From Chloroflexota bacterium (GTDB lineage Bacteria > Chloroflexota > UBA6077 > FW602-bin22 > JAMCVK01), in contig JAMCVK010000039.1 of NCBI GenBank assembly GCA_023475225.1, forward strand, positions 1 through 64,000: 64,000 nucleotides of DNA, read 5' to 3'. A program made the position numbers and the translations under genes. The notes under the pieces were generated by a model. That model saw only the letters and a list, made by a program, of their open reading frames with translations, was not told where the DNA came from and did not search any database. This document shows positions 52,728 through 60,690 of the stretch, piece by piece (the stretch's first letter is position 1; each line of letters opens with the position of its first letter).

Positions 52728-55302
52728 GCTTCTCGACCTCCAGGGTAGCCCTTATGGTGCCCTCTGTAGGGACTGGTAGCTTGCCGAGGAGCTTCATAAG
52801 CTCATCCTTGGCCATTGCCCGCGGCATCCAGAGCTTGACCGATAGTTCGACCTGAGTCACGCCCTCCTTGCTCTTGAAGTCGGCAAGGAGCTGTTCCAGG
52901 TTGTCTGCCTCCTCCATTGCTGCACCCCGGAGTACGATGGTCACCGAGGCCACCTTGTCGTCCGAGGAGAGGCGTCCTTCCAGTTCGGTGATCATCTTGA
53001 AGGGAGTGGTGTGCTCTTGGCTGGTCAGCGGCACCCTCTCCACCTCAACGACGGTCTCCTTCTCTTTCACCGCTGTGCCCTCGACCCCAACCCCCACTTG
53101 GTACGCCAGTTTCTCCCCACGGGCTACCTTCTCTGCCTCCTTCTCAGGCGCAATGACAACCCCCGTGGGGGCCGAAGGCCCGTATTGCGGTAGGTACAGT
53201 CGCATCTCGTCCAAGACCTCACGAGCGGGATTGTTTTTGTCGTAAAGGCGCTTCTCCAGCTCCAGCACTATCTCACCGCTGGCACAGAGGCTACGCACGC
53301 GAGAGGGTAAGGTTGCGGCATCCAGTAGGAGAGGTCTGCCTGCCTGCTTCATGAACATGCTCTTCAGTTCATCGAATCTTCTACCCTGCTCCCGAGCTTC
53401 GTCCAACTCCGCTATTATGGCCTCGTCTACCACCTCAGTGCTGGCGGCGCCCCTGACTTTTTCTACGATGTCCTCAGTGCTAAGCTCACAGGCCACTGGG
53501 CGAAAATAGACCTGGGCTCCTTTACCACTGGCCTTCATCCACTCCCCGTAGGCTCGCTGCACCCGCTCTCGCAGTTCATCCTCTTGCTGCTGCTGATACT
53601 CAAAGAGCACCTTCTTCTTGTCGTCGGATACCTCTTGCTCCATAGCCTTGCAGACCAGGAGTCGCTGCGCCCTGATCAGCAGCTCCTCACTTTGGGCCAG
53701 GTCCCTGCCGGTTTTGGGGCGAACCAGGATAACCATATTTCTCCATTCCCTGCCGTGGAAGACTTTGTCCCTTATTTCGTCGCTCTCCAGGAATTTTGTT
53801 GACACCACCACCCTAAGTTGCCGCGTATCAGGGATTTCCGCATCTAACGGGTAGATGCTGACCTCCATGCCCTTGAGGAAGCTTTCGATGACCTCAGCCA
53901 CCTTGTCCTGAGCGGGTTTGGGGTATTCGGCAAGCTGCCGCTCAGCCCGGGCGTTGATACTAACGGGCAGGTTCTCCTCAGCCTTAATCAGATACCGCCC
54001 GTTTGAACGATGCAGGAACCAGGCGCTGCGCTCCAGCTTGGCCAGCACCCTATGAATCTCGTTGATGTCCCTGCCCGGGGCAAGGTTCCCCAGAACTATT
54101 TGTCCCTCATTAGCGCCAGGCTGGCCCGCAACAAAGGAACGAAGGAGGATTGTGGACAGAATGCCTCTGGCCAGATTTTCGTCTTTGGTCCGCCGGATGT
54201 CTTCGAGGCACCGCTCCACCAAACGAGGCTCCAGCTTAAAGAGGTCGTCTTGCACCTCTTCATTCTCCGGGTTTATGTCCGAGGAAAGCAGCAAGTCCCT
54301 CTCCGAGGCTCGGTCTCGGAGGACGCTGGACAGAAGGTAAAGGATGCCCCGGGTGTTTTGGTAGTTTCGGGAAGCGCTAAAGCTTTGGAAGAGCACCTCC
54401 AGGAGCTCAGGGTGCAGTGGATAATAATTGAGCATCCGGGAACGATATTCGTCAATAGGCTCAACCATAGTCCCCAGAGATCTTTTGAGGTCTGTATAGC
54501 GTTGGACGTAGGACTCGACCACTCGCTTGGCCTTGGCCTGATCAATGCTTTGAAGGAGTCTGAACCGAATTACCTCGGCCTTGTCCTCCGAAGCTCCCAA
54601 GTCTTGGATAAAGACCTGCTCCCTGCCCAGTCTTCCCAAGATTTCTTCGTTTCTGCCATATAGCGAAGCCAAGACAACCAACCGGCAATCGCTATCTGAG
54701 CTTACCTCTGAGAGGACTTGGAGAAAGTTGAGATTCCTGGTCTTCCTCACCGGGTCAGCGATGGCTTCATACCAGGATTCCAGCTCATCCAGGATGATAA
54801 CGGTGGGTTCTTTGCCAATAGCCTCTTTGAACTGGGTGATTGTGGGATAGTCACGAATCTGGCCAAGCATAGAGTTCTTCCCCAGCCTCTTGAATACTGG
54901 CTCCCATAAGAACTCTGGATTCCCCTCTTCGCCCTCCATTAACTGCAATACGACCGGCACAACCTGTGGCAGTTGGACCTTGATGGACCACCTGTTTTGC
55001 CAGGCCTTGGCCACATTGGGAGAGGAAAACATGTGGAATAGGGTGAGCAGACAATGCGACTTGCCTGTGCCGTAGCCCCCAGCGAAGATGAAGGCGCCCT
55101 GAGCTCTTTTGCCTGAGAGTCTTTCGGCTACCGCCTTTAGCGCTTGGGAGAGAGGGTGCGAGGGGTAGGTGATAGACAGGATGCGGTCCGCTGAGGCTTC
55201 TGGTTTGGTCGGGTTATTTATGTTGTATAGCTTTACTATGCCGAAAATATCGCCCTTCCGCGCTTCGTCAGAAAGCGTAGCCACCTCAATTATAGTTGGC
55301 AT
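52714..55302 (-). CDS. DUF499/BrxC-PglY-like P-loop ATPase
   Basis: An 862-residue ATPase. Walker A GGYGTGKSH spans residues 75-83 and Walker B VIILDELE 168-175, followed by an Arg-rich sensor region. The central part has SVLRDRASERDLLLSSD, seen in DUF499/BrxC-type proteins, then a charged coiled-coil region (residues 540-680) and a beta-rich C-terminus. BrxC/PglY are the large ATPases of BREX and Pgl; DUF499 ATPases pair with DUF1156 methylases in anti-phage loci. It is the first gene of the six-gene operon. Confidence 0.82.
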   Translation of the reverse strand: MPTIIEVATLSDEARKGDIFGIVKLYNINNPTKPEASADRILSITYPSHPLSQALKAVAERLSGKRAQGAFIFAGGYGTGKSHCLLTLFHMFSSPNVAKAWQNRWSIKVQLPQVVPVVLQLMEGEEGNPEFLWEPVFKRLGKNSMLGQIRDYPTITQFKEAIGKEPTVIILDELESWYEAIADPVRKTRNLNFLQVLSEVSSDSDCRLVVLASLYGRNEEILGRLGREQVFIQDLGASEDKAEVIRFRLLQSIDQAKAKRVVESYVQRYTDLKRSLGTMVEPIDEYRSRMLNYYPLHPELLEVLFQSFSASRNYQNTRGILYLLSSVLRDRASERDLLLSSDINPENEEVQDDLFKLEPRLVERCLEDIRRTKDENLARGILSTILLRSFVAGQPGANEGQIVLGNLAPGRDINEIHRVLAKLERSAWFLHRSNGRYLIKAEENLPVSINARAERQLAEYPKPAQDKVAEVIESFLKGMEVSIYPLDAEIPDTRQLRVVVSTKFLESDEIRDKVFHGREWRNMVILVRPKTGRDLAQSEELLIRAQRLLVCKAMEQEVSDDKKKVLFEYQQQQEDELRERVQRAYGEWMKASGKGAQVYFRPVACELSTEDIVEKVRGAASTEVVDEAIIAELDEAREQGRRFDELKSMFMKQAGRPLLLDAATLPSRVRSLCASGEIVLELEKRLYDKNNPAREVLDEMRLYLPQYGPSAPTGVVIAPEKEAEKVARGEKLAYQVGVGVEGTAVKEKETVVEVERVPLTSQEHTTPFKMITELEGRLSSDDKVASVTIVLRGAAMEEADNLEQLLADFKSKEGVTQVELSVKLWMPRAMAKDELMKLLGKLPVPTEGTIRATLEVEKHEPE

Positions 55303-55335
55303 GCTTATCTTCCTCCCCTGTCTGAAGTTTGTCTT

Positions 55336-55953
55336 TTAGGGACTGTCCCTTGGCTCTCCACCCACTGGTCTATCTTCCCTCGTTTGGTTGGAGTATCTCT
55401 CCTCTTTCCAGGGGTCAGCATTGTTGTGATAGCCTCGTTGCTCCCAGAAGCCCAACTGGTCCTCAGGCATAAACTCCAGGGCCCGCACCCATTTAGCACT
55501 TTTCCAGAAGTATCTCTTAGGGACTACCAGGCGTAGGGGCCGACCATGCTCCGGGGTAAGATCCGCTCCATTGTGGCGATAGGCGAAAAGGACATCATCG
55601 TCCAACATAACCTCTAACGGTAGATTTGTCGTATATCCACCATCGCAGTGGACCATAACGTACTTCGCTTCAGACTTGAGTCGAATATGCTGGAGTAGCT
55701 CGGAAAACAGTACACCTTCCCAGACGTTGGCGAGCCTGCTCCAACCCGTCACACAGTGGATATCGGAGACAACCGTTACCGCGGGCAGCTCCCTAAACTC
55801 TTTGTATGAGAGTCGTAGCGGTTCTTCGACCAGGCCAAAGACACGTAAGTCCCATTCCTCCTCGTTGAAAGAGGGGATAGGGCCATAGTGCAGTACCGGA
55901 AACTTCTCCGTTATCGCCTGTCCTGGGGGAATCCCGCTTCTTTCACTACCCAC
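55336..55953 (-). CDS. Sulfite oxidase-like molybdopterin protein
   Basis: A 205-residue protein with the oxidoreductase molybdopterin-binding fold (YedY/sulfite oxidase group). The conserved cysteine that ligates molybdenum is in DIHCVTGWS, and HGRPLRLVVPKRYFWKSAKW is the cofactor-binding stretch. No signal peptide, haem domain or dimerisation domain is present, so it is a compact cytosolic form. GTG 55953 follows a GGAGAGG site. The substrate is unknown; YedY-type enzymes reduce S- or N-oxides. Confidence 0.9.
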   Translation of the reverse strand: MGSERSGIPPGQAITEKFPVLHYGPIPSFNEEEWDLRVFGLVEEPLRLSYKEFRELPAVTVVSDIHCVTGWSRLANVWEGVLFSELLQHIRLKSEAKYVMVHCDGGYTTNLPLEVMLDDDVLFAYRHNGADLTPEHGRPLRLVVPKRYFWKSAKWVRALEFMPEDQLGFWEQRGYHNNADPWKEERYSNQTREDRPVGGEPRDSP

Positions 55954-56049
55954 GTTTTATCCTCTCCTTATCTTTAATAGTGCTACTGATGATTTAAGAC
56001 AGGAATATAACCAGGCAGACGGTCCGGATTGGATATCCTGAAGAAGACA

Positions 56050-56277
56050 TCAAATGGCTAATACCTGTTTGACCTCTGGTACGTGCTCCTTCAGGAATCG
56101 CTCAAGGCCATATTGTAGGGTCAGCTGGGACATGGGACAACCGCCACATGCCCCGGTCAAGCGCACTTTTACAATCCCATCAGCAACTTCAACCAGCTCG
56201 ACGTCACCGCCGTCGGCCTGTAAGGCTGGTCTGATTTGGTTAAGGGCCTCTTCTACCCTGTCGTACATCTTTATCAC
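56050..56277 (-). CDS. NifU-like C-terminal domain protein
   Basis: A 75-residue stand-alone NifU_N-terminal-lacking scaffold: VEEALNQIRPALQADGGDVE followed by TGACGGCPMSQLTLQYGLE. The CGGC cysteine pair binds a transient [4Fe-4S] cluster delivered to apoproteins. Small NifU proteins of this kind are widespread in anaerobes. It lies 96 bases upstream of the molybdoprotein gene in the same direction. Confidence 0.95.
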   Translation of the reverse strand: MIKMYDRVEEALNQIRPALQADGGDVELVEVADGIVKVRLTGACGGCPMSQLTLQYGLERFLKEHVPEVKQVLAI

Positions 56278-56355
56278 CCCCCTGCTATATTACACAGGTT
56301 CGTTGTAATTGTCCAACAAGGTCGACCGGAACCGTCTTCCATTTGCTGAAGGTGT

Positions 56356-56505
56356 TCAAGACGGTTCGTCCACCTTTCGAGGACGCAGGCTGATTCTCAT
56401 TGCCGCTCTCCCCAGATGATCGGTCACGATGTAGTGTACCACGCCGTTGCGCTTCAAGGCCACAGGGTTGTCCAGGGCGTAGATGTGCTTGGTCACGATT
56501 TCAGA
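56356..56505 (-). pseudogene. RHS/YD-repeat protein remnant
   Basis: A minus-strand frame of about 50 codons ends IYALDNPVALKRNGVV... YIVTDHLGRAA, resembling the RHS core region that in intact proteins reads like Y-H-x-D-H-L-G-S. No start or upstream repeats are joined to it: above 56543 the DNA encodes the unrelated exported repeat protein in another frame. This is most likely a leftover of a lost RHS gene. Confidence 0.45.
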
Positions 56506-56542
56506 ATGCAGCTGACGTGCAGTGCGAGCGCTGCTAGAGCCG

Positions 56543-57907
56543 CTATCTGAGAATAGCTGGCAAATAAACGTGGTAATTGTTTGTCGGCCAGTAGGGCAGC
56601 GCGGCGGCAGCGGCGAAGAAGATGTCAGGCCTTGTCCCATTGCGGTAGTCTTGCCACGCGACGTAGACGTGACCAGCATCGTCCAGGGCGAGGCTAGGAC
56701 TCCTGTGATACAAAGTGCTTGACCCGTCGTTAACGCGCACGTTCGCTGCCCACGAGCCCGCGCCCTTCTCTAACGTTGAGAAGTAGATATTGCCGCAGTA
56801 AGTGCCACCCGGACCCGCAGTGCGGTAGTCGGTCCAAGCCGCATACACCTTGCCCGAGGAGTCGGTTTTCACTGAAATCGTAAACACCAGAGTTCCTGAA
56901 GAGCCTGACGACTTAGGCTGATCGTTCACCTTGACCGGGGCACCCCAGCTTCCCACAAGGGTGTCCCACCTGACGTTAAATACGTCAAAGTTTATGTCCT
57001 GGTACAACACCTGCATGTTACCATCGCCATCCACTGCGATGGCGTTGGTGTAGGGAAAGTCGTCGACTATCCTTTGATTCGACGTCCAAGTAGACGAACC
57101 GGCAGGAAGCTTCGAGTAATACGGCCTCCCCGCTCCCCCTCGATAGTCGGTCCAGACGAGGTGCACCGTGTCCTGAGTATCTAGCGCAATCTGGGGCCAC
57201 AAATGGCCGGTAGAACCAGCGGGGTCATCATTTATCCTTTGGTTTGGGCCAGGGGTGCTGCTTCCAAAGGCGAGCTTGGTATAGTAGATATCCGAAAACA
57301 TCCATTGCGTATTAGGTGGCGAATTGCGGCGATCCCACCAGGCGACGTGGGCGTTCCCACTTGAATCGACGGCAATCACCGGCCCGTGCTGGCCGGTATT
57401 GTTCATGTCGTCGCTGAGCTTGATGTTACTACCCCAGCTAAGTGTTCCAGTGACCAGTCGCGAAAAATAGATGTTGGCATTGCCGGAATGGACACTGTTG
57501 CTGGGATCGTCTCGAAGGTCTCGCCAGACCGCATAGACGTTGCCCCACTTGTCGACGGCTATGGATGGTGAATCCTGTATGTTTGTGGTCGTATCGTCAT
57601 TCGCCTTCACGCTTGGAGACCACGTACCTGTGTCCCAGCTTCGCTGGCTGTAGTAGATATTCCAGTCGCCGTCGCGGTCGTCAGCCCAAATAGCGTGCAC
57701 AGTCCCCCATTTATCTACGGCGATGCTTGGCGTCTCCTGCGAGCTGGTGTTCGCCGGGTCATTGTTTATCTGGATGTTCGTGGAAAAGGGCGCATCTGCA
57801 CGAACTGAGGATATCCCTCCCTGTTGGAGGAGGAGAAGCGTTGCCGACAGGAATGCAACAACGATGAGGACACGAGCGACACGAAGCTGGAAGGCAGTCT
57901 GTTGCAT
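56543..57907 (-). CDS. Exported beta-propeller-like repeat protein
   Basis: A 454-residue secreted protein. Residues 1-38 are a Sec signal peptide (VARVLIVVAFLSATLLLL ... VRADA). The rest consists of seven to eight imperfect repeats of about 50 residues with the pattern PSIAVDKWGTVHAIWADDRD... IYYS, like BNR/sialidase or Kelch-type blades, suggesting a beta-propeller. The C-terminus NNYHVYLPAILR matches the YLPLVxR tail frequent on Chloroflexi exported proteins, perhaps a sorting or anchoring signal. No catalytic residues were recognised; binding or adhesion is a guess. Confidence 0.8.
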   Translation of the reverse strand: MQQTAFQLRVARVLIVVAFLSATLLLLQQGGISSVRADAPFSTNIQINNDPANTSSQETPSIAVDKWGTVHAIWADDRDGDWNIYYSQRSWDTGTWSPSVKANDDTTTNIQDSPSIAVDKWGNVYAVWRDLRDDPSNSVHSGNANIYFSRLVTGTLSWGSNIKLSDDMNNTGQHGPVIAVDSSGNAHVAWWDRRNSPPNTQWMFSDIYYTKLAFGSSTPGPNQRINDDPAGSTGHLWPQIALDTQDTVHLVWTDYRGGAGRPYYSKLPAGSSTWTSNQRIVDDFPYTNAIAVDGDGNMQVLYQDINFDVFNVRWDTLVGSWGAPVKVNDQPKSSGSSGTLVFTISVKTDSSGKVYAAWTDYRTAGPGGTYCGNIYFSTLEKGAGSWAANVRVNDGSSTLYHRSPSLALDDAGHVYVAWQDYRNGTRPDIFFAAAAALPYWPTNNYHVYLPAILR

Positions 57908-58073
57908 AGACCAACCTCCTCGAAGTTTGCAGCGTCTAGACCCTCAACCACAAGCCCAGTGCAGCCAGGGTTACCTCTGATCACACGGTAGGACGCTTGC
58001 TGCGTAGCAGCATAGCATGCAGAAGCGCTCAAGTCAATGCCTGGCTGGCTCCCTGATGTTATCTACGACTGAA

Positions 58074-58122
58074 AGGTGAACCGTTAATGCTGGAAGTGAA
58101 CTGTTCATGCCTGAAAAGTGAG
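58074..58122. repeat. Three short direct repeats, possible insertion-sequence scar
   Basis: GTGAACCGTTAATG (58076), GTGAACTGTTCATG (58096) and GTGAGCTC (58118) recur every 20-22 bases, each preceded by CTGAAA or CTGGAA. This recalls the repeats at 75-108. The 312-base stretch 57908-58219 contains nothing else I can identify apart from a likely promoter region for the next gene. Confidence 0.35.
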
Positions 58123-58219
58123 CTCTAGTGGTACATTCCTCCACGGAAGGAGGCTCGAAAGCAGGATAACCTCTTTGTCACGCAGCGCAATTCTGACGGG
58201 GTTGGTGTATTATTAGATT

Positions 58220-59104
58220 ATGAAGTTTGGGGCACACGTCTCGATAAATGGCAGGATTGATATGGCCGTGGAGCGAGCGCAGACCATCGGTGCCGACTGT
58301 ATGCAAATATTCCTGAGCCCGCCACAGCAATGGTCGCCTCCCAGCCACGAAGTGGCTGCTCTCGCCTCTTTCAAGCACAAGCGCCTGGCCTTGGGCATCG
58401 AGCCACTCTTCGTCCACACCATCTACTTGGTTAATCTCTGCTCTCCTGTCTCTATGACCCATGAGAAATCAGTGCAATCGGTCCTGTCCTACCTGGAGTG
58501 GGCAGAGGTATTGGGGGCCGATGGGGTGGTTACTCATTTAGGTAGCCACGGTGGCAGCGGCGCCGCCTGGGGAGAGAGGAGAGCCTCTCTGGCGCTCGAA
58601 CGTATGTTACAGGGGAGCGTATCCGAAGTTCCCTTGCTTTTGGAGACCAGTGCTGGCATGGGGGATAGCCTCGGCAGTCGCTTTGAGCAAATCGGCAGGC
58701 TGATCAAGAATTCAGGGAATCATCCGCGCTTGCAGGTTTGTCTGGATACGGCCCATATCTTTCAGTCGGGCTATGACTGGACTACTGAGGATGGTCTGCA
58801 ACGGGCGCTAGACGCCTTTGATAGCCACATTGGCCTGGCTAGATTAGCCCTCGTTCACGCCAATGATTCTAAAACCCCTTTGGGCTCAGCCATTGATAGG
58901 CACGCCGAGATTGGGGCTGGTTATATTGGGGAGGAGGCATTCTCCCATCTACTGAACCATCCAGCTGTACAACACCTCCCCTTTATTATTGAGGTTCCTG
59001 GGTTCGCTCATCTCGATATTGATCGGGAGAATCTGGCCATTTTACGTCGCCTGGCAGGAGTAGCAGGGACATCCAAAGAGAATGTGCTAAAATATTACCC
59101 ATGA
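58220..59104 (+). CDS. nfo: Endonuclease IV (AP endonuclease family 2)
   Basis: A 294-residue xylose-isomerase-like barrel that cuts DNA at abasic sites. Family motifs are MKFGAHVSINGRIDMAVERA, THLGSHGG, LLLETSAGMG, VCLDTAHIFQSGYD and VHANDSKTPLGSAIDRHAEIG, supplying the three-zinc ligands; the usual LNDSK is HANDSK here. Length is normal. It is followed 55 bases later by the glutaredoxin-PDZ gene. Confidence 0.93.
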   Translation: MKFGAHVSINGRIDMAVERAQTIGADCMQIFLSPPQQWSPPSHEVAALASFKHKRLALGIEPLFVHTIYLVNLCSPVSMTHEKSVQSVLSYLEWAEVLGADGVVTHLGSHGGSGAAWGERRASLALERMLQGSVSEVPLLLETSAGMGDSLGSRFEQIGRLIKNSGNHPRLQVCLDTAHIFQSGYDWTTEDGLQRALDAFDSHIGLARLALVHANDSKTPLGSAIDRHAEIGAGYIGEEAFSHLLNHPAVQHLPFIIEVPGFAHLDIDRENLAILRRLAGVAGTSKENVLKYYP

Positions 59105-59158
59105 GGAGATCAGTAGCGAAGCGGACCGATCAAGCGCGGTACCTTGCGAGGTGAAGAG

Positions 59159-59677
59159 GTGAACGTCATCGTCTATTCCACCCCCACCTGACCATACTGT
59201 CAGCAGGTGAAAGAGTTTCTTTCCCGTCGTGGTATCCCATTCAAAGAATATAATGTGGCCAATGATCCAGCCGCAGCTGTAGAGATGGTGCGGAAATCGG
59301 GCCAACAAGGTGTTCCAGTAATCACTATCGACGATCAAGTTGTCGTTGGCTTCGATAGGCCCAGGCTGGAGAGGCTCCTGGAGGACAAGAAAGCCGGTCG
59401 CGTTTCTTTTGGGCTAAGTATAGCCGATGCCAGCCGAATCGCCCTAAAGCATGGAGCCGTGCCTATATTGGGAGCCTTTGTAGGTAAGGTATCTCCCCAC
59501 TCCCCGGCCCAGCGGGCTGGCATCCAAGCTGGTGATATCATCACGGAAGTGAATTTGCGTCCTATCGGTAATGCCCTGGATTTGGAGAAGGCCCTGGCCA
59601 GTCTGATGCCGGGGAGTCGGGTGACCATAGTGTTCCTACGGGGAGAACAGCGACTGAGGACCGAACTGGCGCTCTGA
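59159..59677 (+). CDS. Glutaredoxin-PDZ fusion with in-frame UGA (probable selenoprotein)
   Basis: Reading through one TGA (59189-59191) gives a 172-residue protein: VNVIVYSTPT-U-PYCQQVKEFLS. This is the glutaredoxin active-site region in which the first Cys of CPYC is replaced by UGA; Cys14 remains as the resolving residue. The thioredoxin fold continues with GVPVITIDDQVVVGFD (cis-Pro loop) to about residue 75; a linker and a PDZ domain (GKVSPHSPAQRAGIQAGDII) fill residues 100-172. GTG 59159 has GAGG seven bases upstream. The UGA, the frame on both sides and a hairpin at 59209-59223 argue for selenocysteine. If UGA is a stop, GTG 59207 would start a Grx lacking its active site, which makes no sense. 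Confidence 0.8.
59209..59223 (+). promoter_or_regulatory. Candidate bacterial SECIS hairpin
   Basis: GAAAG (59209-59213) pairs with CTTTC (59219-59223) around the loop AGTTT. The loop begins 22 bases after the UGA and has G as its second base, within the usual bacterial rule (16-37 bases, G in the first two loop positions). A mismatch and one further G-C pair extend the stem. It should recruit SelB. The stem is short and unproven. Confidence 0.45.
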
Positions 59678-59794
59678 AATTAGTCGGCTTACTTGCCTTT
59701 TGTCTTTATCCAGATTAAAATCTGGACATAACAGACCAACCTGGTCAGATGGGCTCTAGGACCGAGTCCAGATAGCATATTATGGAGATGAGTT

Positions 59795-60199
59795 GTGAAC
59801 AAGAATAGGAAGTTCCTCATCGGTGGATTGATCATCGCCCTGGCCATCGCCTATCTCATCTTCACCGCGATGCGTGGTGGCACAGCATACTATATTACGG
59901 TTAGTGAACTGAAGAGCAAGGGACACTCCATCTACGGTGAGCCGGTAAGATTGCTGGGTAGGGTGGTGGATGGTACGATCGAGCGAGACGCCAAGAATCT
60001 TATGGTGAAGTTTCGGGTAGCTGAGGGTGGAGAACAAGTACCTGTAGTCTATAAAGGGGTACCGCCCGATGCCTTTACCGATGGGGCTGACGTCGTTCTG
60101 GAGGGTAAATATACGGCCAGTGGAACCTTCGAGGCGAATACGATCTTAGCGAAGTGTCCCTCCAAGTATGAGCCGGCCGCAGGCCCTTCTTCGCGCTAA
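59795..60199 (+). CDS. ccmE: Cytochrome c maturation haem chaperone CcmE, CXXXY type
   Basis: A 134-residue membrane-anchored protein: one N-terminal membrane segment (FLIGGLIIALAIAYLIF), then an OB-fold with LLGRVVDGTIERDAKNLMVK and VVYKGVPPDAFTDGADVVLE. Standard CcmE binds haem through His in HxxxY; here the site reads CPSKY, Cys121 and Tyr125, the variant known from archaea and Desulfovibrio. GTG 59795 follows a GGAG site. It carries haem to CcmF outside the membrane. The next gene is CcmD-like and a dihaem cytochrome lies 0.5 kb away. Confidence 0.92.
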   Translation: MNKNRKFLIGGLIIALAIAYLIFTAMRGGTAYYITVSELKSKGHSIYGEPVRLLGRVVDGTIERDAKNLMVKFRVAEGGEQVPVVYKGVPPDAFTDGADVVLEGKYTASGTFEANTILAKCPSKYEPAAGPSSR

Positions 60200-60240
60200 A
60201 TCTCCATTCGTCTCGGATATTTGTGGGGTGGGAAAGTAAG

Positions 60241-60402
60241 ATGCAAGATTTGTCTTATCTGTTTGCGGCATACACCATAATCTGGTTGGCTATCTTCACC
60301 TATATGCTGAGTCTTGCCTGGCGGGAGCGGGACCTGCGGCGAGAGATCGAAGCACTCAAGAAGATTCTGGAAGATAAATCTGAAGCGGGGACGCGGGTTT
60401 AA
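60241..60402 (+). CDS. CcmD-family small membrane protein
   Basis: A 53-residue protein: MQDLSYLFAAYTIIWLAIFT, a single hydrophobic segment, then the basic helix LSLAWRERDLRREIEALKKI. This is the CcmD pattern (YxxxAYxxxW, then charged helix). CcmD assists release of haem-loaded CcmE from the CcmABC complex. The gene lies 41 bases downstream of ccmE in the same direction, which supports the call. Confidence 0.8.
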   Translation: MQDLSYLFAAYTIIWLAIFTYMLSLAWRERDLRREIEALKKILEDKSEAGTRV

Positions 60403-60442
60403 GGATTTCTGGGAAGGAGAAGCCGATCTTCGTTTGAGAGCG

Positions 60443-60480
60443 TTGAATATCTCCCCCAAACCCCCGCAGGGGGTTCAAGG
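60443..60480. repeat. Dispersed palindromic repeat, copy 1
   Basis: A unit from TTGAAT to TTCAAGG containing AACCCCCGCAGGGGGTT, a perfect hairpin. A near-identical copy lies at 63165-63203. More GC-rich inverted segments (AAAGGGGCTGCACCCCC) follow to about 60555, so the element may be longer. Such intergenic units are typical REP/MITE-like elements. Confidence 0.65.
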
Positions 60481-60603
60481 TAGTCCTTTCTGCGGAAGAA
60501 GGGCACATCCGAGAGACCCCTGCTAAAGGGGCTGCACCCCCTGGGAACCCCCCATTGTTCGACGGTCTCAGTTTCGCTCTTGAAAATAATATTGAAAGAT
60601 AAA

Positions 60604-60633
60604 AGTGGGGCAGCCTACGGGCTGCCCCACTTA
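60604..60633 (-). terminator. Intrinsic terminator of the dihaem cytochrome gene
   Basis: AAGTGGGGCAGCC and GGCTGCCCCACTT form a perfect 13-bp stem with a four-base loop. Read on the minus strand it is followed by TTATC after the final TT pair, giving a short U tract, and lies 58 bases after the cytochrome stop codon. Confidence 0.8.
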
Positions 60634-60690
60634 ATTCCTAACCGGCAGATGAACAGATGCCAAATTCTCTATCTCAAGGCGTTAGCACCA

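Noticed and set aside
54010-54663. 217-codon plus-strand ORF opposite the ATPase gene
   Set aside because: Shadow frame of a well-supported ATPase gene with Walker motifs on the other strand.
48679-55302. DISARM or a simple type I restriction system
   Set aside because: No DUF1998 protein, phospholipase-D protein, SNF2 helicase, HsdR or HsdS is present; PglZ plus a BrxC-like ATPase point to BREX/Pgl instead.
57908-58219. A hidden gene in the 312-base gap before nfo
   Set aside because: No frame with a ribosome site and family-like sequence was found; only the short GTGAAC repeats stand out.
59207-59677. Reading the glutaredoxin-PDZ gene from GTG 59207 as an ordinary short ORF
   Set aside because: It would start inside the first helix, after the active site, and has no ribosome site of its own; the coding pattern clearly continues upstream through the UGA.
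60443-60560. A CRISPR array
   Set aside because: The units are few, irregular and self-complementary without unique spacers of constant length, so they are palindromic dispersed repeats.
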